Shown here piece by piece: positions 9,043-16,901 of a DNA stretch of 64,000 nucleotides. The notes under the pieces were generated by a model. It was not told the origin of the DNA, searched no databases, and worked only from the letters and a program-made list of their open reading frames with translations. The DNA lies in contig NZ_LMMM01000015.1 in the NCBI RefSeq assembly GCF_001422245.1, forward strand, positions 137,389 to 201,388, given 5' to 3'. The first letter of the stretch is position 1. Each line of letters starts with the position of its first letter. This stretch comes from Rhizobium sp. Leaf262 (GTDB taxonomy: Bacteria > Pseudomonadota > Alphaproteobacteria > Rhizobiales > Rhizobiaceae). The position numbers and the translations under genes are program-made.

Positions 9043-10332
9043 ATGATCACCAGCGAAAAAAAGGACAAGCCACGGTTGATGGGAATGCTGCTGTCCTACG
9101 GCGCATCCTCTGCGAGCCTATTGATAGCCAATGCTGCTCAGCTCGTCACCTTCGCAATTCTTGCCCGTTCGTTTGGTGCCGAAGAGTTCGGTCGCTACGT
9201 CTCCTTCATCGCCATCACCAGCATTGCGGTTCATCTTTGCGGGCTTGGCGCATCGGAATGTCTGGTCCGTCGCGTGCCGCAGGACCCGGACTGCTTTCCC
9301 CGAATTTTCGGGCATAACCTTATTCTGACGTTCATAAGCGGTGCGGTTCTGGTCATTCTCGGCACAGCTATCCTGCCGCAGATCATCAGTTTCGGTGGAT
9401 CACCCGGTAAAAATGTCGTGACGACCTTTCAGCTTCTGCTCACGAATGTGGTTCTGGTCCGCTTGATCATGCTCGGCGAGAGTATTTTTCTGGCGCATTC
9501 ACGATTTGGTCCCGCCAACGCGTCAGTTGTCGGGTTTGCCGTCATTCGCACCCTGACCGCGATCACAGCCTGTTTCGTTTTTCAGGTAGCAAGTGTCGAG
9601 GATTGGGCGACGTGGCAACTCGCCGCCCATCTTTTCACTCTTGCTCTCTATGCCTATTTCGCCTTCCGCATCGGGCGACCTAAATATGTGATCGACAAAG
9701 CGGAGATTCGGCTGGGACTTCTGTTTGCGACACCCTTCATCTTTCGTGCCGTGCGCCAGAACGTCGATCTTCTCGTACTGGGCTTCGTTGCGGGCGCTGA
9801 GATGGTGGGAAGCTATGGTGTTGCGCGCAGGATAACCGACAGCAGCTACATGGCCATCGACGCGCTGAACCGGCTGGTCTACCCACGGCTTGCAATTGCC
9901 AGCAAGCAGGGAATTCACCACGCATTCCGGCTGACCATCCGCCTTCTCGGCGTCGCTACCGCTTTGGGACTGGTTGCGGCCATCATCATTTTCGGCGCAG
10001 CATCCTACATGCCGCTTATCTTCGGACCGGAATATGTTTCACTGCCGCATTTCTTGAAAATCATGGCATGGTTGATCGTCTTCATCGCCGTATGGTCGAT
10101 CGCCGTCGACCTGCTTGGGGCTGCCGGTCAACACTCGTCCCGCGCCTGGGTCCTTAATCTATCCAATGGCATCGGGGCGGTCGTCATCGGGCTGGCAGCC
10201 TGGGTCTGGCCACCATACGGCATCTTCATTGCAGCCTATTGGATCGAGCTCAGCATCGTCGTGGCGGCGTGGCTCGTGGTGAGAGCCCACGTCCTGCGCT
10301 CCGCAGCATTAAACCGGGAGGTTCAACAATGA
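9043..10332 (+). CDS. Wzx-like oligosaccharide flippase
   Basis: A 429-residue polytopic membrane protein of the polysaccharide-export MOP superfamily that would flip lipid-linked repeat units to the periplasm. The first half shows LLIANAAQLVTFAILARSFG followed by EEFGRYVSF, the typical N-terminal pattern of these flippases, and about twelve hydrophobic segments are visible. The start at 9043 has GGAG 8 bases upstream; a TTG 21 bases earlier is less likely. Its stop overlaps the ATG of the next gene by four bases (ATGA), so the two genes are translationally coupled. It is divergent from the gumC-like gene. Confidence 0.85.
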   Translation: MITSEKKDKPRLMGMLLSYGASSASLLIANAAQLVTFAILARSFGAEEFGRYVSFIAITSIAVHLCGLGASECLVRRVPQDPDCFPRIFGHNLILTFISGAVLVILGTAILPQIISFGGSPGKNVVTTFQLLLTNVVLVRLIMLGESIFLAHSRFGPANASVVGFAVIRTLTAITACFVFQVASVEDWATWQLAAHLFTLALYAYFAFRIGRPKYVIDKAEIRLGLLFATPFIFRAVRQNVDLLVLGFVAGAEMVGSYGVARRITDSSYMAIDALNRLVYPRLAIASKQGIHHAFRLTIRLLGVATALGLVAAIIIFGAASYMPLIFGPEYVSLPHFLKIMAWLIVFIAVWSIAVDLLGAAGQHSSRAWVLNLSNGIGAVVIGLAAWVWPPYGIFIAAYWIELSIVVAAWLVVRAHVLRSAALNREVQQ

Positions 10333-11417
10333 CATCGGAGCAGACCACCAGGGTAAGACCTGCAGAGCCCGCGGACGTACCGCAGATCGCCGATCTGTTT
10401 ACCTCCGTGTTCCGACCGCATTCCAAACCGGATAAAGCCGACCTTGAGGCGTGCCTGTCGCAAATGCTCTTTACCCACCCTCGCTATACCGGCGATAACG
10501 GCAGCGTCGTTTCCGCAGACGGCGCAGGCACGGTGAAAAGTGCGCTGACGATTCTGCCCATGACCTACAGGATCGGTGAGGACATCGTATCAGCCCGTCT
10601 GGCCTGCACCTTCATGGCCGCAAAGGACGCCAACGCGCGCAGCATTGCCGCTTTGATCTTTCAGCTGCGTCCACGGGAAAATCAGATCAGCTTCTCAGAC
10701 AGCGCAGCCCCCGTCAGCGTGTCTCATCTGAAGGCCATCGGCGGAACGGAACTACCCGTGCAAGGTCTGCGCTGGTACAAGATGTTCAAACCTGTGCCTG
10801 CCACCACCGGATATGTCCGCCGCAGACTGTCCGCCCGGTTCCCGCGCTTCCTGGGGGCCGGCTCTCTTCCCCGATACACCGCGCCAGCAGGCACAAGAGC
10901 GGCCTCCGGTCACAGCGTTTTCGAAGCTACTCCTACGGACTATGCGGACTATGCCAATCGCTTCCTGTCTGGCTATGCCGTTGCACCTGTCTACTCCGCA
11001 CAAGAGCTTGGATGGATATTGTCCGCCTCGATCGGCACCGGAAACCGAGGCAGGCTGGTGCTCGCTCAGATACATGATGAAAATGGCGACATATGCGGCG
11101 TGTTTTCATTCGTTGGCGTCGTCGGTGGAGAGGCGCAGATTCTCGATCTGCTGTGCGAAGAAGGCGCCGCGGATGCCGTGTTGGATGCCGCGCTGGCGGC
11201 ACTGGAAGCTGCGGGTTTTGCCTTTGCCTCCGCCCAGTTGCGGCCGGAGATGATCCCTTCCCTGTCGCGCTACAATCGTATCTGGTACCGCCACATCACG
11301 GGTGTCGCGGCAACGTGCAAATCTCCTGAATTCAAGGCGGCTATGAAAACCGGACAGGCGTATATCGGCGGGGTCGCCGGAGAAAGCTGGAGCCGCCTCG
11401 TCCGGGATTTCTACTGA
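10329..11417 (+). CDS. GNAT-fold acyltransferase-like protein in polysaccharide cluster
   Basis: A 362-residue soluble protein coupled to the flippase gene by an ATGA overlap. The N-terminus (VRPAEPADVPQIADLFTSVF) is the first strand and helix of a GNAT acyltransferase fold. A second GNAT-like half spans about residues 200-330, with VLAQIHDENGDICGVFSF and the helix DAVLDAALAALEAAGF, so it may be a double-GNAT protein. The canonical acetyl-CoA loop Q/RxxGxG/A is not clear. Position suggests acylation of a polysaccharide intermediate, but this is inference. The convergent hydrolase gene follows after 23 bases. Confidence 0.65.
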   Translation: MTSEQTTRVRPAEPADVPQIADLFTSVFRPHSKPDKADLEACLSQMLFTHPRYTGDNGSVVSADGAGTVKSALTILPMTYRIGEDIVSARLACTFMAAKDANARSIAALIFQLRPRENQISFSDSAAPVSVSHLKAIGGTELPVQGLRWYKMFKPVPATTGYVRRRLSARFPRFLGAGSLPRYTAPAGTRAASGHSVFEATPTDYADYANRFLSGYAVAPVYSAQELGWILSASIGTGNRGRLVLAQIHDENGDICGVFSFVGVVGGEAQILDLLCEEGAADAVLDAALAALEAAGFAFASAQLRPEMIPSLSRYNRIWYRHITGVAATCKSPEFKAAMKTGQAYIGGVAGESWSRLVRDFY

Positions 11418-11440
11418 TGTTGAGAGCGGCACCCTGGCGC

Positions 11441-13597
11441 TCAATTCCGTTCCAGCAGATAATAGGTTGTCGGACCACTGGGTAGATCGTTGGTCAGCGT
11501 GACCGGTTCACGGCCGGTCGCCGTTATAAAGGCCGGATAGACGCGACCATCGAGCCCGACAGGCGAAATGCGAAACGCGCCTTCGCGTTCGAAACGAAGA
11601 ACGGTATTCATGCGTTTCAGCAAAACCGGAAGACGTCCAAAGTCCTCGATCACCCGCTCCTGCGCATCCCGAAATCTCATATCCGTGTTACGCGCATCCG
11701 ACACCATGATCATAAGCTGCTTTCTGCTGTGTGCCAGAGGCACATCGTCCAGCGACGATATGGCAAAGAGCCCGCGACCGTCGGCCGACTGTACGCTGAC
11801 CGCACCGAGGTCGGTCGGTGCGGCGATGTGGTCGAAAGCAACTGCCTGCGTCATCGGCGTGCGCAAGGCCAGGTTTTTTGCAGGCGCATTCAAATGCAAT
11901 TGCGCGGTCTGGCTGACAACATCCCCTTGATCCAGATCCGATGGTTGATGGAAATCAAGAAGGCCCTGCGCTTTCAACGCGGCGACAATGTCCGCGGCGC
12001 TTTGCCCGCCTCGTGCGGGCGGGACGACCACAGCATTCGTCTCTGAGGACGACTGAAGTCCGATGGAACCGAGCAGGGCGAGCCGTGTCAGCATCTCGGG
12101 CTCCATATCGTTTACCCCGTTCGGCAGGCCGTTGCGGCCATCCACCAAAAAGGGGACCTGGAGCGTGGACGCGAGAGCATCCCCACGCCGAAACACCAGC
12201 GCGGCCAATGTCTCACCGGCACGGGCGACAGGATCGAGAGCGATTGCATAGGGCAGCATTTGCTTCTTATGCGGAAAATCTTCGCCATAGGTCAGCACGA
12301 TGGGCCCATGCGCATGCCTGCACAAAACATCCCAGTTCTGCAAGGCGGCAAAAGCCGGAGCGGCGAGCCCAGCCTCGTAACGGTAAGGGCTCCAGAAAAG
12401 ATGGTCATATTCGGTAACGAGAAACGGCCGCCCGAACCACCGCGCAGCGGCAATTGTCCTCAGGTAAAGGAGACCATCTTCAATCGAACTGTTAGCCTGA
12501 ATGCGGCTACCGGGTGCGTAGGATTCGACCCAGTCCTGATATGTGTTCATCGCGACCGCATCCTGAATACTACGGCTAATACCCGTCTGGATCGTCGGCC
12601 AATTATTGTAGGGCAGAACCAGTCCGCGAAAACCAAGGTCGCGAAGGGTGCCTGTCATTCGACGTGTGGCGTCCTGCTCCACATCGATGAAAAAGGATTG
12701 CAGATCACGCATTCGCTCACTGCGTTCGTTGCGATCCGGCGGCAAGGCAACAGTCCGATCGTCAAGATTGCCTTCCTTGAACCATCCACCCCAATGCCTC
12801 GAGAGTTCCGCGTCCGTGCCATATTTCTTGAATAGCCACGCGTTAAAGAGAGGCTTCAGACGTGGCGAAAACACAATCCCGCGCACGCCTTCCTGCATCA
12901 TGGAATCGAATTCAAGCCCGTTTTCATTGAACGGAACGATGCCTACGAGCGCCGGATCACGGATGGGGGCGATGCCGGTGTAAGGATTGACCTTGGCCAG
13001 AAAAACGTCCTGAAATTTCTTCCAGTGAGCAAAATCCGTGTCGTCGATCTGAACGCCGAGCTTCAAGTCGCCCTTGACGTCCCAGCGATCCTCGAAGCCG
13101 CCAAGGGCACCGCGCGACGAACTCAATCCGTCGACAATCCAGTAGATGCCATGCCGCTTCAGCGCTGCCATCAGGTAATGGACGCGGTCGAGGACCTCAG
13201 GGTCGAAGTCGAAATCCCCAGAACGCCCCGCCATCAGAGCCGCATCGACATAATGGAACCGCGCGATGTTATAGCCGTGCATCTTCAGCTGGAGCGCATA
13301 ACGTTCCGCTGTATCATGGTCGGGAAAACCACCCGACGCCGGGCTCCATGCCAGCGAGGCACAGAGAAACCGCTCCGGCGTATCTCGACTGCTGGCACGC
13401 GACAGATTTCCAGACCGCGTGAGGCCGATCCGCTTCGTTTCATCGATGGGTAGGTTCGGCAAAATGCCCGAGAAATCGAGTGGGCTGCCCGGCTGGACCT
13501 CCAGTGACTGCTCGCGAACCACCAGCCACTCTTGCGCCGCCACCGGTTGACAGGCGATGGAGCTGGCAATGAGGCAAGACAGCAAGACGTGTCTCAT
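11441..13597 (-). CDS. Exported clan GH-A-like glycoside hydrolase of the polysaccharide cluster
   Basis: A 718-residue secreted protein. A signal peptide covers about residues 1-21 (LLSCLIASSIACQPVAA). A TIM-barrel region follows: GYNIARFHYVDAALM near residue 108, VPFNENGLEF near 222, and FLVTEYDHLFW near 392. The N224-E225 pair and E396 match the acid/base after strand 4 and the nucleophile after strand 7 of clan GH-A hydrolases (GH5/GH39-like). About 250 residues after the barrel are probably beta-rich. It may trim the polymer in the periplasm or outside. Its start overlaps the stop of the GT2 gene by four bases. The exact family is not recognised; catalytic residues are inferred from motif position. 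Confidence 0.65.
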   Translation of the reverse strand: MRHVLLSCLIASSIACQPVAAQEWLVVREQSLEVQPGSPLDFSGILPNLPIDETKRIGLTRSGNLSRASSRDTPERFLCASLAWSPASGGFPDHDTAERYALQLKMHGYNIARFHYVDAALMAGRSGDFDFDPEVLDRVHYLMAALKRHGIYWIVDGLSSSRGALGGFEDRWDVKGDLKLGVQIDDTDFAHWKKFQDVFLAKVNPYTGIAPIRDPALVGIVPFNENGLEFDSMMQEGVRGIVFSPRLKPLFNAWLFKKYGTDAELSRHWGGWFKEGNLDDRTVALPPDRNERSERMRDLQSFFIDVEQDATRRMTGTLRDLGFRGLVLPYNNWPTIQTGISRSIQDAVAMNTYQDWVESYAPGSRIQANSSIEDGLLYLRTIAAARWFGRPFLVTEYDHLFWSPYRYEAGLAAPAFAALQNWDVLCRHAHGPIVLTYGEDFPHKKQMLPYAIALDPVARAGETLAALVFRRGDALASTLQVPFLVDGRNGLPNGVNDMEPEMLTRLALLGSIGLQSSSETNAVVVPPARGGQSAADIVAALKAQGLLDFHQPSDLDQGDVVSQTAQLHLNAPAKNLALRTPMTQAVAFDHIAAPTDLGAVSVQSADGRGLFAISSLDDVPLAHSRKQLMIMVSDARNTDMRFRDAQERVIEDFGRLPVLLKRMNTVLRFEREGAFRISPVGLDGRVYPAFITATGREPVTLTNDLPSGPTTYYLLERN

Positions 13598-14631
13598 GGG
13601 GATTTCAAAAGTTTGCTTTCAATCCACCCCTCCGGCTTTTTTCGGGCGGAAAAGAAACCCAGAGGCAGCGCCGCAGCGTGGAAAAACCATGCGACAACGG
13701 CGTAAATTCCCAATGATACGCTTCTCTGCTTGATGCTCATCAACACGATCGGCAACAACAGCAAAACGAAGAAGAGGGCAAAGCCGATGGGATTGAAAAA
13801 GCCGTAAATCAGACACGCCAGAAGTATCGCCCACCACAGGTAAACACCGCACCATAGGCGCACTTCCGACAATTCTCGCGTCAGCGTTCCAAAACGCTGC
13901 TGCTCGGTTCCGGCACGCAGGAGCTCTCCCACACCACGAAGATATTTCGAGGACCAGCGGCGCGTCAGCAGGACATAGGAATTGATGCTGTGACCGAAGT
14001 GATCAACGAACCGTCTGTCCAGCCTGTAGAGCGTCCAACCGCGCATCCTCAGGCGTTGGCCAAGGTCGAATTCTTCGTAGCCATGAAGATTGCGGTCGGA
14101 AAAATAGCCCGCCTCTTCGATGGCCGACCGTCGATAGAGACCACCGCCGTTGAGGCGATCCAGCTGTCCACTTCGGTTTTCCGGAGCGTTTCTCTGAACG
14201 CGGCGGGTGAATTCCAGGTTATCGAGATTGACTTCGTTGACATGACCGCTGACACCCGCGACGCGAGGGTTTTGCGCGAGATAGTCGAGAGCCGCGGGCA
14301 GAAATTCCGGATCGAGCAGCATGTCGCCATCCATAAGACAGACGACATCGCCACTGCTGTACTGATATCCGAGCTGCGGGCCGATGCCGCAACTGGCTTT
14401 GGCAGGTGCCTGTATCTGGGCAATGACAACAGGATAACGGCTGGCGATCTCAACGGTTCGATCACGAGAACCACTGTCTGCAACAATGATTTCGCCATCA
14501 AAACCCGATAGGGCGGCAATGACACTTTCTATTGCCGCACCGATGCGTTTTTCTTCGTTCAGTGTTTTGAGAATGACCGATATCTTCAAATCTTCATCCG
14601 ACAACCGACTGGCACTGATACGAGAATACAC
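13594..14631 (-). CDS. Glycosyltransferase family 2, membrane-anchored
   Basis: A 345-residue GT-A glycosyltransferase. VILKTLNEEKRIGAAIESV near residue 19 opens the domain, IIVADSGSRDRTVEIA follows, and CLMDGDMLLDP contains the metal-binding DxD. The Q-x-x-R-W type motif appears as QRLRMRGW near residue 200. Two or three C-terminal hydrophobic segments (about 265-330) anchor it in the inner membrane. The first possible start is a GTG at 14631, which lies inside a perfect inverted repeat; no upstream ATG is possible because a TAA stop is close. A TTG nine codons in is an alternative. It overlaps the hydrolase gene by four bases. Confidence 0.8.
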   Translation of the reverse strand: MYSRISASRLSDEDLKISVILKTLNEEKRIGAAIESVIAALSGFDGEIIVADSGSRDRTVEIASRYPVVIAQIQAPAKASCGIGPQLGYQYSSGDVVCLMDGDMLLDPEFLPAALDYLAQNPRVAGVSGHVNEVNLDNLEFTRRVQRNAPENRSGQLDRLNGGGLYRRSAIEEAGYFSDRNLHGYEEFDLGQRLRMRGWTLYRLDRRFVDHFGHSINSYVLLTRRWSSKYLRGVGELLRAGTEQQRFGTLTRELSEVRLWCGVYLWWAILLACLIYGFFNPIGFALFFVLLLLPIVLMSIKQRSVSLGIYAVVAWFFHAAALPLGFFSARKKPEGWIESKLLKSP

Positions 14632-14651
14632 GTTCCGACGGGAACGTGTAT
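14626..14651. promoter_or_regulatory. Perfect 11-bp inverted repeat overlapping the GT2 start
   Basis: ATACACGTTCC, a 4-base spacer GACG, and GGAACGTGTAT form a perfect palindrome. It includes the GTG start codon of the GT2 gene and sits between that gene and the upstream SulP gene. No U-run follows in the direction of transcription, so it is more likely an operator or a translation-blocking hairpin than a terminator. Confidence 0.55.
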
Positions 14652-14726
14652 ACGATTTTCCTTAAATTCATAACGCAGAACGGGATTTTTTCAAAGACAC
14701 GCCTGTGACGTGCGATTTGCGGCAGG

Positions 14727-16193
14727 TCAGATTTCCTTGAGGCTGCCGCTTCCGTTCACGCTTTCGATCAGTGTCGCGCTGGCCTCGTTGACGCCGATGA
14801 CGGTGACCTTGATATCGTGCGCTTCGTATCGATCGACCACCTTTTCCAGTGCGGCGACGGCGGTGATGTCCCAGAAGTGGGCCTGTGAAATATCGATGAG
14901 GACGGACATACCCGTGGCATCTTCGATGTCGAAAGACTCAACGAAGACATCAGCCGATGCAAAGAAGACCTGCCCCGACACCTTGTAGGTCACACGGCCC
15001 AGCGCTTCATCCCGACTGCTTTGCACCTGCAACAGTCTGGCGACCTTGAATGTGAAGAACACGCCGCTCAACAGCACGCCAACCGTCACGCCCAAAGCGA
15101 GGTTCGAGCTGAACACCGTCACGACAACCGTGGCCAACATGACGACGCTCGACATTTTCGGGTGTATGACCAGCGTCTTCACCGAAGACCAGTCGAACGT
15201 GTCGATGGACACCATGACCATGATGGCAACCAAAGCTGCGACTGGCACCTGCGACACCCACGGCTTCAACAGAACCATCAACACCAGCAGAAAGGCGCCT
15301 GCAAACAGGGTAGAAAGCCTGCCACGACCTCCGTACTTCACATTGCTGACCGTCTGGCCGATCATGCCGCAACCGGCAATGCCACCGAAGAGACTGGCAG
15401 CGGTGTTGGCGACACCAAGACCGGCGCATTCCCGATTTTTCGAACTGGGCGTGCCAGTCAGATCATCCACCACGCTGGCCGTCATCATGGATTCAAGCAG
15501 ACCGACCATGGCGATGGCGAGCGCCGGTCCTGCAATAATTCTAAGCGTTTCCAACGTCAGGGGAACGGCGGGCCAGCTGAAGATCGGTAGCGAATCCGGC
15601 AATTTGCCGAGGTCGGCAATCGTCATGACGGGAAGCTGCAGTGAGATGGACAGAGCGGTTAAAATCAGAATGCAGATGAGAGGTGAAGGAACCGCCTTCG
15701 TTACCATCGGCACGAGATAGATGATGACAAGACCGGCGGCGAGCATGGCATAGGATAGGATGTCGCCATGAAGGATGTGCGGAAGCTGGGCGGCAAAAAT
15801 GAGAATGGCAAGTGCATTGACGAAACCGGTCCGCACGGATTTCGAAACGAAACGCATCAAGACCCCAAGGCGAAGCAATCCGAATGCGATTTGCAAAAGG
15901 CCTGCCAGCAGACCCGCCGCAAAAAGGTAGGGTAAGCCGTGCGCATGGACGAGCGGAGCCGCAACCAGCGCCACGGACCCTGCAGCAGCCGAAATCATGG
16001 CGGGACGCCCGCCGGTGAACGCAATCACGATGCCGATAATGAAAGACGCGAACAGCCCCACTTGAGGATCGACGCCCGCGACAAATGAGAACGCGATCAC
16101 TTCTGGAATGAGCGCAAATGTCGCGACTGCCCCGGCGAGCATTTCCCGGATAGGATTGGCGGACCAATCCCGGCGAATAAATGAAATTTGCAT
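14727..16193 (-). CDS. SulP-family anion transporter with STAS domain
   Basis: A 488-residue inner-membrane transporter for sulfate, bicarbonate or a related anion. The start region contains IREMLAGAVATFALIPEVIAFSFVAGVDPQVGL, the SulP signature after the first helix, and ten or more hydrophobic segments follow to about residue 390. The C-terminal 100 residues form a STAS domain (VFVESFDIEDATGMSVLIDIS). The ATG at 16193 gives the normal family N-terminus (MQISFIRRDW); an in-frame start 18 codons upstream is possible but adds unrelated residues. The ribosome site is weak. Substrate cannot be decided from sequence. Confidence 0.85.
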   Translation of the reverse strand: MQISFIRRDWSANPIREMLAGAVATFALIPEVIAFSFVAGVDPQVGLFASFIIGIVIAFTGGRPAMISAAAGSVALVAAPLVHAHGLPYLFAAGLLAGLLQIAFGLLRLGVLMRFVSKSVRTGFVNALAILIFAAQLPHILHGDILSYAMLAAGLVIIYLVPMVTKAVPSPLICILILTALSISLQLPVMTIADLGKLPDSLPIFSWPAVPLTLETLRIIAGPALAIAMVGLLESMMTASVVDDLTGTPSSKNRECAGLGVANTAASLFGGIAGCGMIGQTVSNVKYGGRGRLSTLFAGAFLLVLMVLLKPWVSQVPVAALVAIMVMVSIDTFDWSSVKTLVIHPKMSSVVMLATVVVTVFSSNLALGVTVGVLLSGVFFTFKVARLLQVQSSRDEALGRVTYKVSGQVFFASADVFVESFDIEDATGMSVLIDISQAHFWDITAVAALEKVVDRYEAHDIKVTVIGVNEASATLIESVNGSGSLKEI

Positions 16194-16526
16194 GATGTGA
16201 TGTCTCGCAAAGCATGCGACGCGCCCGTGTGCGGTCTGAGAAGGCATGCTGTTTTTGCGTTGTCTGGCGGATCGGCGGCCAGAAGAGCCACCCGGAATCT
16301 CACCGGGTCCGTGGTGAATGGGCTTTCAATATCGAATTTGTTTGATGATGCAAGCCAAAACAGAAATGAACGCTAGCGTACCGTTCTCGACGCTGACCTT
16401 TGGTAAAGTGCTCAAGAACCCTATACTGGCGGAAGAACCACAACGAAACGCCCGGTTTCATTTGCCCGACAGCCGAAATTGCTGGGGCCATATCATATCA
16501 AAAAACCAGAGACCGGCATCGGAGGA
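16194..16526. other. 333-bp divergent intergenic region
   Basis: The region between the SulP gene and the PAS gene. It holds a small hairpin, ACCCGG-7-CCGGGT at 16290-16308, and two GCATGC palindromes near 16213 and 16247. No reading frame here looks coding, and I found no convincing promoter pair. Confidence 0.4.
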
Positions 16527-16901
16527 ATGATTTTGTATATCGAAACAACGATCACCAACGATATCGAAGCTGGCATCTTCACCTGGTCGCTGGCGGAGGA
16601 CCGGATCTATGCCGACACCGCCATCGCCGCATTGTTCGGCCTGAAGCCGGACGACACCATACAGGGACGTCTTCCCCTCAGCCGGTACATTGATCGGGTC
16701 CATGCCGACGACAGGCGTGCCCTGACGGCCCTCATTGCCAAAGCTGTCCAAGACGGCCAGCCTCACAGTTCCGAATACCGTGTTCAAAACGCCTCGGACG
16801 CGTACGAACACGTCATGACCGTGGGTCGCTGTTTCCGCAATCCTGACGGCACTCCCTCGCTCTTTTCAGGTATCGTTTATCCTGTCTGTTCACTCTCCTG
16901 A
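16527..16901 (+). CDS. Single-domain PAS protein
   Basis: A protein of about 124 residues made almost entirely of one PAS fold of the PAS_3 type: EAGIFTWSLAEDRIYADTAIAALFGL, then HADDRRALTALIAKAV, EYRVQNASDAYEHVMTVGRCFRNPDGTP. No output domain is attached, so it would act by binding a partner or by sensing only. GGAGGA directly abuts the ATG at 16527 but is spaced 7 bases from the TTG at 16533, which may be the true start two codons later. The 3' end overlaps the convergent radical SAM gene by 25 bases. Partner and ligand unknown; the neighbouring c-di-GMP genes are one possible link. Confidence 0.75.
   Translation: MILYIETTITNDIEAGIFTWSLAEDRIYADTAIAALFGLKPDDTIQGRLPLSRYIDRVHADDRRALTALIAKAVQDGQPHSSEYRVQNASDAYEHVMTVGRCFRNPDGTPSLFSGIVYPVCSLS

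Noticed and set aside
16479-16526. Extended N-terminus of the PAS protein from a TTG at 16479
   Set aside because: No ribosome site there, and the strong GGAGGA lies after it at 16521-16526.
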